A stretch of DNA of 33,676 nucleotides from Caldisericia bacterium. Lineage in GTDB: Bacteria > Caldisericota > Caldisericia > JAAYUI01. The translations under genes were made by a program, and so were the position numbers. Below are positions 1 through 9,460 of this stretch, piece after piece (the first letter of the stretch is position 1; every line of letters starts with the position of its first letter). The stretch lies in contig JAGNLA010000017.1 of the NCBI GenBank assembly GCA_017999835.1, forward strand, positions 1-33,676. Reading direction: 5' to 3'. The notes under the pieces were generated by a model. It searched no databases and was not told the origin of the DNA. It saw only the letters and a program-made list of their open reading frames with translations.

Positions 1-90
1 CTTGCAGGAGCTGCACTTGAGCTTCTGTCTTCTTACTTTATACAGTTTTGTGTTGCCACACCTTGGGCATGTTTTCATAGTCACCACCAT
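1..90 (-). CDS. Transposase N-terminus, cut by window edge (IS1595/ISXO2-like)
   Basis: Only the first 30 codons are in the window; the gene continues beyond base 1. The peptide starts at the ATG at 90 (a second ATG lies at 78) and contains a zinc-ribbon pattern, CPRCG followed after about 15 residues by KCSSCK. This is the usual start of IS1595/ISXO2-type transposases, where the ribbon precedes the DDE-like nuclease domain. Related zinc ribbons occur in other transposases (IS1 InsA for example), so the family is tentative. A mobile element at the border of the RHS locus fits its rearranged state. Confidence 0.5.
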   Translation of the reverse strand, partial: MVVTMKTCPRCGNTKLYKVRRQKLKCSSCK

Positions 91-269
91 TGTAATGCAT
101 TTGGTGGCTAATTTGGAGAATTACCCTAAAATTATTTACTCTGAGTAATTCAAGTTAATCAGGATTAATCGAAACATTATCGTATATATGTTTACATATA
201 TTTTACAATTTGACATTTCGTTCGTTTGAATTATTAAGAGATATAGTAAGTGAGTTTTAGGAGGATTCA
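91..269 (+). promoter_or_regulatory. RHS gene promoter region with dyads
   Basis: The gap between the divergent transposase and the RHS gene holds a sigma70-like promoter: TTGACA at 210-215, 16 bases, then TATTAA at 232-237. A strong Shine-Dalgarno AGGAGG at 259-264 sits five bases before the ATG at 270 and fixes that start. Just upstream of the -35 box is an 8-bp inverted repeat, ATATATGT (184-191) and ACATATAT (194-201), a candidate operator. A second dyad, TTACTC-T-GAGTAA, lies at 136-148. The promoter is inferred from matches to consensus; the binding protein is unknown. Confidence 0.5.
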
Positions 270-3161
270 ATGAGGAATAGGGTCACTATTTTGGTTTTGG
301 TATTTGTTCTAATGTTTTCAACACTGGGAGTGTCAAAGACAATTTTTGCAGAAGAGAAACCAAGAACAGTGCCACCATCTGCCGCCCCGGTAGACGGAGA
401 AAAGGTTGCACCTCCAACGGAAAGAAAAGACATCACACCAGAAGGTGCAGAAACCTACAAGAAATTCCTCAATCCTTCAGGCACAATAACGCTCCAGATA
501 TTCCCGACTGTTGCCGATCATGCATCCCCACTCAACTCAAACAGTGTACAGGCGGCACTGCCAACAGCGTATCCGGTAATCAAAGACAACATATCCTTTG
601 TAAACACCAACGGCTCAATACAGTCGTATCCATTCCCATCTGCAAGCTTCTATATCCAGAACTCACAGTACACAGATCCTAATCCTCCGTATCTTCCGGT
701 TGCCAAACAGGCCGAATCATTTGTAACATATGCTTATGCAGGTGGGGTGCCAGCGAAGATGTCAATTACCGAGGCAAAACTTATCTGTTCATCCTGGAAC
801 AATGGCTGTGCAAGCCCATTGACTGTTGACATCCACAATGTTGGTGCGTCATGGTCATCAACAACTATGACCTGGGCTACAAAACCAACAATGGATTCCT
901 CAACCCTTATCACAACACTTACATACCCGACATATTCAGTTGCAAATGTGCTTTCAGCAGTTTCGACGGCATACAGTGCAGGGACAGATTGTGGTTTCGG
1001 TTTTACCATCTCCACTCCCAACGACACAGACTGTGGCATCATAGGTTCGTACCCAACACTTGAAATAACCTACGCTCCGCTCCAGGGTGGTTCACCCTCA
1101 GGCAATGACCTGTCTTTTGGCAATGGTGCAGGTTCAATATCGGTCAACTCCTGGACAGGTGCAACATACCTTAGCCAGTATGACCTTGGCTTCTCTGCCA
1201 AGGGTGGGTTGTCTGCCTCATTTGTCAGGACATACAACTCAGATGACACGGTCAACTATGGTCTTGGTGTTGGTTGGACTTCAAACCTCCACCAAACTGT
1301 TGCCATTGACTCAGACACAAACAATGTAACCTGGCGTACAGGTTCAGGCGAATACAAAGCTTTCAGGTACCTTGGAAACAGCACTTGGCAGGCGCCAGCA
1401 TTCTCCAGGCTCACCTTTGCCACAGAAACAATAAACCTGGTCAATTACTATACAATCACTGATAAATACGGCAAGAAGCTGTGCTTTGATACAACAACCG
1501 GCAAGCTTGCCATGATTACAAACCGTTACGGAAACACTGTCGTTGTTGCGTGGAACGGCAACAATCTCGCAACTGTTACAGACTCAGCAACCAACCGTGC
1601 GCTGACATTTACATACGACCAGTACGACAGACTCACAGACGTTGTGGATCCTGTAAGCAGAACCGTCTCCTACACGTATGATGTCAACAACAGACTGACA
1701 AACGTCACAGATCCGGAATCCGGTGTCATTGATTTCACGTATGACGCCACAACAGGCAAACTCTATGTAATTGCCAACCAACTGGATAAAGCAACAACCG
1801 TTACCTACAACAATGGTTCTGCGCAAGCTATCTTTGACTCAATAAGCCAGAATCCAATTGCTACATACACCTACAACTCAGGGACAAACACAACCACCAT
1901 TACAAACATCAACAGCGCATCCTCGACAATGACCTGGAACAATTATGGTTATGTCACAAGCATTGCACTCCCAGGCAGCATCTCGGTTTCCTACACCAGA
2001 AACGACATGATGCAGATCACCTCAGTCACCGACCCAAGGAGCAACAGCACAAGCTTTGGGTATGACACAAACGGCAACCTCATCTCAATAACAAGACCAG
2101 GCAGCATCTCACAGTCATTTGCATACGATGTTAGCAACAACCTGACCTCATACACTGACGCTCGAGGCAACACAACAACCTTTGCCTACACAAACAACCT
2201 CCTCGCCTCAGTTACCAATGACCTTGGCCAGTCAACAGCGTATTCATACACAAGTGGTTTACTTACCGGCACAACAACCCCAAGCCCGACAGGCTCAGGC
2301 ACGGCAACATGGGGCTTAAACTATGACGCTTCCAATTATCCAACAGTTGTCACCTCCCCTGCCGGCAGAGAGTACGAGTACACAACAGATGACACCGGTT
2401 TGGTGGAAACCTACACCGACCCAATGGGCAACACCTGGACATATACATACAATGACAAGGGTCAACTCCTTACGGCCACAAGCCCACAAAACACCGTATG
2501 GTCATACACTTACGACGCAGTAGGCAGACTCACTCAAGAAACAGACCCTCTCGGTGGCGACACTGTCTATACATATGACTTTAATGGCAATCTGACAAAG
2601 ATAACAAACGATCTTGGCAAAGAAGTTGAAATGCACAGACGTGCAGACGGCAAGATTGACTGGGTTGACGACCCAATGGACAAACGCACAAGCTACACAT
2701 ATGACACCCTTGGCAGGGTGACAAAGGTCACCAACCCAACAGGTGAAGAGACAGAGTTTACGTATGACAACAACTCAAACATCCTGACAATCACTGACCC
2801 AAGAGACAAAGTCACAACACTTGCATACGACAGCCTCAACAGGCTGACAACCGTGACAGACGCCAAGAGCCATGCAACAACAGTAGATTACAACAACAAC
2901 GGAGCCGTCACAAAAATAACCAATGCCCAGAGCAAGTACACCGAATTTTATTATGACGACCTCAACCGCATGTGGAAGCTCTTGGAGATGAGTGGACAAG
3001 AACATGGAACAACGCTGGCAAACTCCTCACCCTCGATGGTCCGACAACAGCAGCCCAAGAATTCGTCTACAACATCGATGGCCTCATGGCCAACTCTGAA
3101 GACTCAAATGCCAAGAGCCAGACATACGAGTACAACCTCAACGGCAACATCACCTCGGTAA
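270..3161 (+). CDS. RHS/YD-repeat secreted protein, N-terminal part (frameshifted)
   Basis: This is the first half of a giant RHS repeat protein. Residues 1-27 form a Sec signal peptide (basic start, hydrophobic core, cleavage near FAEE). Residues of about 105-265 resemble a DNRLRE/CBM-like beta domain (SWSSTTMTWATKPT). Residues of about 275-435 resemble the DUF6531 region that opens many RHS proteins. From about 440 on there are dozens of YD repeats of the type TDPxGNxTxYxYD. The real reading frame is lost near 2972; the last 60 or so residues are out-of-frame, low-complexity sequence. One extra G at that point would join it smoothly to the next entry, giving one protein of about 2060 residues. 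RHS proteins form hollow beta shells that carry a C-terminal toxin; the Sec signal suggests a WapA-like secreted form. Confidence 0.85.
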   Translation: MRNRVTILVLVFVLMFSTLGVSKTIFAEEKPRTVPPSAAPVDGEKVAPPTERKDITPEGAETYKKFLNPSGTITLQIFPTVADHASPLNSNSVQAALPTAYPVIKDNISFVNTNGSIQSYPFPSASFYIQNSQYTDPNPPYLPVAKQAESFVTYAYAGGVPAKMSITEAKLICSSWNNGCASPLTVDIHNVGASWSSTTMTWATKPTMDSSTLITTLTYPTYSVANVLSAVSTAYSAGTDCGFGFTISTPNDTDCGIIGSYPTLEITYAPLQGGSPSGNDLSFGNGAGSISVNSWTGATYLSQYDLGFSAKGGLSASFVRTYNSDDTVNYGLGVGWTSNLHQTVAIDSDTNNVTWRTGSGEYKAFRYLGNSTWQAPAFSRLTFATETINLVNYYTITDKYGKKLCFDTTTGKLAMITNRYGNTVVVAWNGNNLATVTDSATNRALTFTYDQYDRLTDVVDPVSRTVSYTYDVNNRLTNVTDPESGVIDFTYDATTGKLYVIANQLDKATTVTYNNGSAQAIFDSISQNPIATYTYNSGTNTTTITNINSASSTMTWNNYGYVTSIALPGSISVSYTRNDMMQITSVTDPRSNSTSFGYDTNGNLISITRPGSISQSFAYDVSNNLTSYTDARGNTTTFAYTNNLLASVTNDLGQSTAYSYTSGLLTGTTTPSPTGSGTATWGLNYDASNYPTVVTSPAGREYEYTTDDTGLVETYTDPMGNTWTYTYNDKGQLLTATSPQNTVWSYTYDAVGRLTQETDPLGGDTVYTYDFNGNLTKITNDLGKEVEMHRRADGKIDWVDDPMDKRTSYTYDTLGRVTKVTNPTGEETEFTYDNNSNILTITDPRDKVTTLAYDSLNRLTTVTDAKSHATTVDYNNNGAVTKITNAQSKYTEFYYDDLNRMWKLLEMSGQEHGTTLANSSPSMVRQQQPKNSSTTSMASWPTLKTQMPRARHTSTTSTATSPR

Positions 3162-6100
3162 CTGATCCTCTTGGGAATGAGAGCACCTTTGAGTATGATA
3201 CCCTCAACCGTCTGACAAGAGCATACGACCCGGCAAACAACTATATCCAAAATACATATGATGCAGTTGGCAACGTCACAACATTCCGTGACAGGAGAGG
3301 CAACGAATGGGACTATGAGTATGATTCAATCTACCGCCTCACAAGGATAACCGACCCGCTCAACAATGTCCGTGAGTACGTCTACAACGACAACTCCATG
3401 GTCACCCAGGTCAAGAAACCACCGACAGCCAACCCACCAACCGTTAACTTCGGTTACGACAATGCCAGCCGTGTCAACAGCTTCACAGACGAGCTTGGTC
3501 ACTCAGCCTCAGTCACCTACACAAATGGCATTGTCTCCTCAGTGACTGACAGAAAGAGTCAGAGTTTCAGTTTCACATATGATGATGTTGGCCTTCTGAC
3601 CCAGATATCCATGCCAAACAGCCAGAACATCACCTTTGAATATGATTCCCTCAACCGTATGACTCACTTTACTGACCTTGTCGGAACATCTGACTTTACA
3701 TATGACGACATAGGCAGACTCACCTCCACTGACGACCCGTACGACTTCACCCACACACTCACCTACAATGCAGAGTCCATGATAACCGGGCTGTCAGCTG
3801 AAGGTGACTCCAGATCCTACACCTGGGACACCTCAGGCAGGATGTCCACAGCCACCCGCTCCTCCCAGACAACATCCTACACCTACAACGATGCCTCATG
3901 GGTAACGCGTATTGACTATCCAAACTCCACCAACACCAACTACACCTACAACACCCGTGGCTGGATGACAGCAATTGAGCTTAAGGACAGCAACAACAAC
4001 ACAATCTTCAACCTGCCCTACGCCTATGATGCCAATGGCAACGTCACCAGCGAGACAGTTGGCGGTGACTCAATATCCTACACATATGATGCACTCAACC
4101 GTCTCACTTTCATTGACCGCCCAGGCACAACCAACGACACAACCTACACATACGACCCAAGGGGCAATCGTACCCAGATGCAAACAGGCTCAGTAATTAA
4201 CTACCTCACCTTCAACGCAGCAGACGAACTGACCCGTGTTGACAGGCCAAGCAACGCATATGACACCTACACCTATGACAACAACGGCAACTGCACCACA
4301 ATCAATGTATTCTACCCACAGCCACTGCTTGCCAGTAAAGACTCCCAATCCTCCTCCCGCAACAATACCGTAAACAACTCCAACCTCCTTATGACCCACT
4401 ACCCTTCTGACTACGCTCCAAAGCCAATATCTAAGTGGCACTACCTCTCACCCTATCTCCCAAGTGTAGCTGACATATCACTTTTGGATGCTACCATATA
4501 CTCAATGCTACCCAACAAAGCCAACTGGGACAGACAGGAGAGATGGAGAAAGCCATGCATGCCAATGCAGGACCCGGATGAGACCACAAACCTCACCTAT
4601 TCTTCCGACAACAACCTCACCCATGTTGACCTCACCAATGGCAATGACATAGACTTCAAATATGACGCAGCAGGCAGAAGAGTGGAGAAGACATTCACAA
4701 CCTACGTAACCAGTGGCACCACAACCACAACAACAGTCACCACATACAAGTACCACTACATAGGCTCACAGATAACAACCATTGAAATAGACCAGACACA
4801 GACAGTAGATGATGGTGAAGGAGACCCAGTAACTACCACCACCAAAGACGATGAGATGCGCATACACCTTGGTGCCAACTCCCGTCCAATATCCTTTGAG
4901 TACTACATTGAAGACCAGAACACCCAGCAGACAACCAGCGCTACCTACTACTACCACTATGACCTGCATGGCAATGTGATAAGGGTCACCAACTCCTCAG
5001 GCACAACTGTAATTCAGTACACCTACGACCAGCTGGGCACGATTGTGTCTGAAACCAACCCCAACTCCATCTACAACCCATTCACCTACATGGGTGAAGC
5101 ACAAATAATCCATGATGATGAGTTTGACACCTCAGGCACCACTCCCAAGACCGGCCTCTACTCCTCAGGCTCAGGCTACTACAACCCACACACAGGGACA
5201 TTCCTTGGTGGTTCAGGTGCACCAGCATCTGCAAACCCCTCATCTACATCTGCTGAAGAACCGACAGCACAGAGCACCAAGCCTGCCTCACAGCTTGGAG
5301 CACATGCAGCAATATCATCCACAGCTGGCAGTGTTCCATCTTCAGCAGGTTGTGCCTCATCTACTGATGTCTCTCCGGCTGACCCACTTGAGGGGATAGA
5401 TCAAGGAGGAGAAGCATCGGAACCTGAATTAGAAACTCTCGAGTTGGAACCTCCTCCATACATGCGTTATGATGATTTTCCAATATTTAAGATTATAAGA
5501 AGATGGAGATTCTACGGACAAGATATCGGTAGTGATTCTGGTGACACATTCTTTAGCCACAGTTCAAGCCAAGATCCTGGAAATCAAACAATAGGAGATT
5601 ACTGGGATGAGATAGTTATTATATATCCCAAAAAAGAAAGCCAGACTGCAAACAATAATCCTTGGATAGGATACGAAGACAAGAAGAAAGCATATGATAA
5701 GCTTTCCAAGGAAGAAAAAGATAAGAATAGAAAAGAATATAGAGAAAAGTACGGTCTTACAGAAGAAAAAGGCTATAGCGACGATTATATTGATATGTTG
5801 ATAGCGATGAATCTTGAGTGGATGATATGGACAGATATATGGGGTAAAGATAGAATTGGTGTGGTTGGATACCAATTGAAAGGGCAGGCACCAAAATTCT
5901 TCCATAATGGACAGCTTAACGATCCTGACTACGGAAAGCAGGTAGATACAAGCAACCCAGATGATGTGTGGTTATTTGGGTGCCAAACAATAGGTCTATT
6001 TCTTTGTGGTAATAAAGATAAACTGCATTGTAATGTTTTTGGGGGACAAAATGTTTCTATACTTATAGTTGGTGGTGAGATGAACGTAAATAGTGAGTAT

Positions 6101-6451
6101 AAAGATTACAACCATATGCTTGTCATTAAGTTTTTGTTGAAAACAGATGGTTCAGCTTATACAAGCAAGCCTTTGCTACCAAAAGGTTTAGGAGCGCCAG
6201 CGTGTGGGCATGTTGACGGTGAATTGGTTAAATCTGGCAATGTCATTGTTACAACAGTCAATGGCGAATTTAATGTCTATAATGATGGTAAATGTACCGG
6301 AAGAGGGTTATTGGATAAAGAAGGCTATTTCTATAAAAAAATATTTTTCAATCCTAGCCTTGGTAATGATTTCTATCCATTATGGTGGTTTATTTATGAT
6401 ATCACAATTTATCCAGGATTAAGGATTAAAGTAAAAAGATGTAATCCATGA
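2972..6451 (+). CDS. RHS protein, C-terminal part: core plus tip 1
   Basis: This is the second half of the same RHS gene; the GTG at 2972 is probably not a natural start. YD repeats continue from TWNNAGK through about 4300. They are interrupted by an unusual stretch without YD repeats (about 4305-4575) and then resume. The conserved RHS core end runs from about 4750 to 5290 and includes the FTYMGEAQ, TGLYSSGSGYYNP and FLGGSG segments. Those correspond to the usual RYYDPxxGRFLxxD end of RHS cores, although the exact hallmark is altered. After a Ser/Thr/Pro/Glu-rich linker, about 340 residues form a unique C-terminal tip containing lysine-rich KKAYDKLSKEEK and several Cys residues. I do not recognise the tip; by analogy it is the toxin/effector domain. 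The exported propeller gene follows 22 bases later and is the likely partner. Confidence 0.8.
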   Translation: MEALGDEWTRTWNNAGKLLTLDGPTTAAQEFVYNIDGLMANSEDSNAKSQTYEYNLNGNITSVTDPLGNESTFEYDTLNRLTRAYDPANNYIQNTYDAVGNVTTFRDRRGNEWDYEYDSIYRLTRITDPLNNVREYVYNDNSMVTQVKKPPTANPPTVNFGYDNASRVNSFTDELGHSASVTYTNGIVSSVTDRKSQSFSFTYDDVGLLTQISMPNSQNITFEYDSLNRMTHFTDLVGTSDFTYDDIGRLTSTDDPYDFTHTLTYNAESMITGLSAEGDSRSYTWDTSGRMSTATRSSQTTSYTYNDASWVTRIDYPNSTNTNYTYNTRGWMTAIELKDSNNNTIFNLPYAYDANGNVTSETVGGDSISYTYDALNRLTFIDRPGTTNDTTYTYDPRGNRTQMQTGSVINYLTFNAADELTRVDRPSNAYDTYTYDNNGNCTTINVFYPQPLLASKDSQSSSRNNTVNNSNLLMTHYPSDYAPKPISKWHYLSPYLPSVADISLLDATIYSMLPNKANWDRQERWRKPCMPMQDPDETTNLTYSSDNNLTHVDLTNGNDIDFKYDAAGRRVEKTFTTYVTSGTTTTTTVTTYKYHYIGSQITTIEIDQTQTVDDGEGDPVTTTTKDDEMRIHLGANSRPISFEYYIEDQNTQQTTSATYYYHYDLHGNVIRVTNSSGTTVIQYTYDQLGTIVSETNPNSIYNPFTYMGEAQIIHDDEFDTSGTTPKTGLYSSGSGYYNPHTGTFLGGSGAPASANPSSTSAEEPTAQSTKPASQLGAHAAISSTAGSVPSSAGCASSTDVSPADPLEGIDQGGEASEPELETLELEPPPYMRYDDFPIFKIIRRWRFYGQDIGSDSGDTFFSHSSSQDPGNQTIGDYWDEIVIIYPKKESQTANNNPWIGYEDKKKAYDKLSKEEKDKNRKEYREKYGLTEEKGYSDDYIDMLIAMNLEWMIWTDIWGKDRIGVVGYQLKGQAPKFFHNGQLNDPDYGKQVDTSNPDDVWLFGCQTIGLFLCGNKDKLHCNVFGGQNVSILIVGGEMNVNSEYKDYNHMLVIKFLLKTDGSAYTSKPLLPKGLGAPACGHVDGELVKSGNVIVTTVNGEFNVYNDGKCTGRGLLDKEGYFYKKIFFNPSLGNDFYPLWWFIYDITIYPGLRIKVKRCNP
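4534..5310 (+). repeat. RHS core segment, reference copy of a five-copy dispersed repeat
   Basis: This part of the RHS gene recurs, whole or in part, at 7873-8365, 10583-10884, 11095-11249 (minus) and 13505-13827 (minus). An 82-bp block is identical in three copies: 5061-5142, 8102-8183 and 13595-13676 (reversed). Identity at synonymous positions across that block, next to clear synonymous divergence on its flanks, suggests recombination or gene conversion. Each displaced copy begins within a few bases of the stop codon of a partner gene, at a different point in the core. Confidence 0.85.
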
Positions 6452-6473
6452 GGTAAAGGAAGGCTGGAGAAAG

Positions 6474-7859
6474 ATGCTGAAAGCAATACTGGCAATAATA
6501 ATGACTATAGCATTGAATGGGCAAGCAAAAAGTGATGCATATGTGACAATCTGGTCACAAAATACTGAAGACTATAATACGATACCCTTTCAAATGACAA
6601 TAGATGATAATAACATTTACAGTTACAAATTGAATTACGTTTTCTGCATTGATAAAAATACAGGTAGAATTCTATGGACAAATAAAACAAACAATACGTT
6701 CTATCAAAACACAACTCCTATTATTTACAATGATAAGGTCATATACAATGGAGAGAATATTATCTGTTTAAACAAGAATAACGGTAACTCGATTTGGACA
6801 GTAGACATGTCGGTGGTTTCTGAACCAATTCGGATATCTAACAAATATTATTTTCTGAACAACAGAAAAAAACTTGTGTTGCTTGATTTAGATAAAGTAG
6901 AAACAATCGAAGAGTGGTTATTGGATGAGCCAGTATTAAATATGCGCATTATTGATGATGACGTTATCTTCACAGATTTAAATAAAGGGCAATTATCGAG
7001 ATACAACTTGACAACTAAAAGATATCTTTGGAAGAAATATGTAGATAACAATCGCATCTCTTCACCGTTGGTACACGACAACAAAATGCTTATCGTACTT
7101 ATAGGCAATGCCAAATGTATTTCACTTGTCAACGGCGATTTGCTTTGGGAAACAAAATATCATGGCGGTTCCATGTACCCTATCTTATATAACGATAAAA
7201 TCTTTGTTGGGTCAACGTGCATAGATTTTCTAACAGGCAAAGTAATCTGGGATCATGGGTATTATGTGTGTAATTCTGTAATCTTAGATGAAAAATTATA
7301 TGTTTTTTCTCCATGGTGCCTAACAATTCACGACATCCATAATGGTGACAAGGTTTGGTCTGAAAATATTGCATCGCCACCAGGCGTAGGTATTAAATAC
7401 TATTCTAAACCTGTCGTTTCAGATAATAGAATTTATATCGCCTCGGTCGAGGGATACCTGGAGTGTTATGGTAAAATGTGCAATCGGATATCCTTCTCAC
7501 TCGGTGAAAATGAATACAGTTACGGCGATAATAAAGTTTACTTTAATGTTGCTCCTTTTGTTAGCAAAGACGATAATAAAATATACATAGATGCCATAAA
7601 TGTCCTCGGTGAGCTTGACATTAAAGTTTGGTATGCAAATGAAGATTATTATTACTGCACAAGAAAGAATGCTACAATTGCAACATTGATCGGTAAGGGG
7701 ATGAAAAAAGAACACGAATCATACGTTTCTGCATATATTACCAGAATTGACAATCGCATTATGATTTCCTTGGATGATTTGAGAAAAATTTCGAAATGCC
7801 GTATAGTATACGACAGCACGCAAAAGAAATATTTAATTGCTGCTGGAGACAATGTATAA
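6474..7859 (+). CDS. Exported PQQ-like beta-propeller protein A with stalk domain
   Basis: The 461-residue protein starts with a Sec signal peptide (about residues 1-22). It has at least six propeller blades marked by GxxxW motifs (GRILWTN, GNSIWTV, GDLLWET, GKVIWDH, GDKVWSE), typical of PQQ-like/quinoprotein beta-propellers. The last 110 or so residues resemble a copper-amine-oxidase N-terminal (stalk) domain, with a degenerate RIMISLDDLRKI...YD motif. The SD GGAG lies seven bases before the ATG. It follows the RHS tip 1 gene by 22 bases and is homologous in layout to propeller B at 13827-15245. Position directly downstream of the tip suggests an immunity or co-secreted partner; this is inference. 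No catalytic function is claimed. Confidence 0.75.
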   Translation: MLKAILAIIMTIALNGQAKSDAYVTIWSQNTEDYNTIPFQMTIDDNNIYSYKLNYVFCIDKNTGRILWTNKTNNTFYQNTTPIIYNDKVIYNGENIICLNKNNGNSIWTVDMSVVSEPIRISNKYYFLNNRKKLVLLDLDKVETIEEWLLDEPVLNMRIIDDDVIFTDLNKGQLSRYNLTTKRYLWKKYVDNNRISSPLVHDNKMLIVLIGNAKCISLVNGDLLWETKYHGGSMYPILYNDKIFVGSTCIDFLTGKVIWDHGYYVCNSVILDEKLYVFSPWCLTIHDIHNGDKVWSENIASPPGVGIKYYSKPVVSDNRIYIASVEGYLECYGKMCNRISFSLGENEYSYGDNKVYFNVAPFVSKDDNKIYIDAINVLGELDIKVWYANEDYYYCTRKNATIATLIGKGMKKEHESYVSAYITRIDNRIMISLDDLRKISKCRIVYDSTQKKYLIAAGDNV

Positions 7860-9438
7860 ATCATACTTTCTTGTTACAACCACCAAAGACGATGAAATGC
7901 GCATACACCTTGGTGCCAACTCACGTCCAATATCCTTTGAGTACTACACTGAGAACCAGAACACCCAGCAGACAACATCTGCCACCTACTACTACCACTA
8001 TGACCTTCATGGCAATGTCATTCGTGTCACAAACTCCTCAGGCACAACAGTCATCTCCTACACCTATGACCAGCTGGGTACTATTGTCTCTGAAACTAAT
8101 GCCAACTCCATCTACAACCCATTCACCTACATGGGTGAAGCACAAATAATCCATGATGATGAGTTTGACACCTCAGGCACCACACCAAAGACTGGCCTCT
8201 ACTCCTCAGGTTCAGGTTACTACAACCCTAAGACAGGGACATTCCTTGGTGGTTCAGGTGCACCAGCATCCTCAAACCCAACATCCACCTCTGCTGAAGA
8301 ACCGACAGCACAGAGCACAAAACCTGCCTCACAGCTTGGAGCACATGCAGGAATTGCTGCTGTTGCTGGTGGTGTACCCTCTACCAAGACTGTAGCTGCA
8401 TCCATTGATGTCGAACCTGAGCCAACCACAACAAATGCTCCGGTAGTGGAAGAAGCGATAGCACCGGTGCAATGCACGGCTTCTTTTGTTGATCTTAGTT
8501 GGGGTAATGAAGCTCGAAGGTTGAATGAATCAGATGAAGAATACGAAGAAAGATTGAAACGGTCTTGGGAAAACCGTACGAGATGGGCAGCCGCCATGAA
8601 GGAAGCTGAGGAGAAGAGAAGACAGAAAGAAGATGTAAGAGAGAATCCTGGAGGTGGTAGTGGCTCAGTTGAAAGAAAACTCCCTACGTTTGAGATTATC
8701 GATGAGGGATCCATTGATCCTGGCGTTAGAAAAATCAACGAAGACAGAGGCAAAGAGAATCTAATTCAACCGAGTCGTCAGCTATTGGCAGACGTTGCGC
8801 AAATGGCTCTTGAGTATCAGATAGCAAATGATAAGGACCCCTCAGATGATGCTTCACAATACACTTGGGTAATTCGTAATAGTCAAGGTGAAATAATTGC
8901 ATGCCAAACCAAAAGTAAATATGCTGGGGATCCACAACAAGTATTCTTGTTTGATGTAGACCCAACAACCGGTGAAAGATTAAGTAGTTCTCCTGTAAAC
9001 TGGTGGGATCAAAGTGCTAAAGTTGCTGCATGGAACAAGATATGCGATCTTGTTCAAAATGGTAAAATCAATAATATCTCATTTTATGATACTAAAGGAA
9101 ATAAAACTTGGGGTTGCATAGGTATGCAGATCGATGATGCAGGTGGTTGGAGAGGCATATTCACAGATAAATCTGGCAATATATCTGTTGGTGAAGGTAA
9201 CATTAATGATTTTGCTATGAAGGATATGCCAATTGATCGCAATGGCAATATGGCTCGAATGATAACATGGGTTCATGAAGGAACCGATGCATCTGATCCA
9301 TATGCCTTTGCAGTATATACTACTGGTGGTTCCTATAACGGTGCATTAAGATGTAATTTATATAGTTTTTCACCTTCACTTTGGGCTCATAATCGATATG
9401 TTATATCAGGCAATGGCGGTTTTTGGTTAGTACCCTAA
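7852..9438 (+). CDS. Orphan RHS core plus tip 2
   Basis: A displaced RHS 3' end without signal peptide, N-terminal domains or YD shell. The open frame begins at 7837; the ATG at 7852 overlaps the last codons of propeller A (stop 7857-7859), which would allow coupled translation, with only a weak GGAG nearby. The first 11 or so codons are unrelated to the core; the core match starts at about 7873 and runs to about 8365. A charged linker (EEYEERLKRSW, EAEEKRRQKED) leads to a new C-terminal domain. That domain contains WNKICDLVQNGK, SFYDTKGNK, GCIGMQIDD and WRGIFTDKSG, and a similar series occurs in tip 3. The tip family is not one I recognise. It may be a silent donor for tip switching or an independently made effector. 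The stalk A gene follows 22 bases later. Confidence 0.65.
   Translation: MYKSYFLVTTTKDDEMRIHLGANSRPISFEYYTENQNTQQTTSATYYYHYDLHGNVIRVTNSSGTTVISYTYDQLGTIVSETNANSIYNPFTYMGEAQIIHDDEFDTSGTTPKTGLYSSGSGYYNPKTGTFLGGSGAPASSNPTSTSAEEPTAQSTKPASQLGAHAGIAAVAGGVPSTKTVAASIDVEPEPTTTNAPVVEEAIAPVQCTASFVDLSWGNEARRLNESDEEYEERLKRSWENRTRWAAAMKEAEEKRRQKEDVRENPGGGSGSVERKLPTFEIIDEGSIDPGVRKINEDRGKENLIQPSRQLLADVAQMALEYQIANDKDPSDDASQYTWVIRNSQGEIIACQTKSKYAGDPQQVFLFDVDPTTGERLSSSPVNWWDQSAKVAAWNKICDLVQNGKINNISFYDTKGNKTWGCIGMQIDDAGGWRGIFTDKSGNISVGEGNINDFAMKDMPIDRNGNMARMITWVHEGTDASDPYAFAVYTTGGSYNGALRCNLYSFSPSLWAHNRYVISGNGGFWLVP
7873..8365 (+). repeat. RHS core repeat copy B
   Basis: This segment matches the main RHS gene from about 4840 to 5310, beginning at ACCACCAAAGACGATGA and ending near the SQLGAHA codons. 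Many differences from the main copy are synonymous, while the block 8102-8183 is identical. It starts 14 bases after the propeller A stop codon. Confidence 0.85.
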
Positions 9439-9460
9439 TAATAATCATGCGAGGTGGCAA

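Noticed and set aside
2965-2990. Programmed ribosomal frameshift in the RHS gene
   Set aside because: CGCATGTGGAAG has no slippery heptamer or obvious downstream structure; a one-base loss or sequencing error explains it better.
1600-4300. Many short periodic repeats in the DNA suggesting a CRISPR-like or satellite array
   Set aside because: The periodicity follows the YD repeat codons of the RHS protein; units vary in length and sequence and there are no unique spacers.
8220-8753. 177-codon antisense ORF across the core-tip 2 junction
   Set aside because: It is the reverse frame of repetitive Ser/Thr/Glu-rich codons; no SD or motif supports it.
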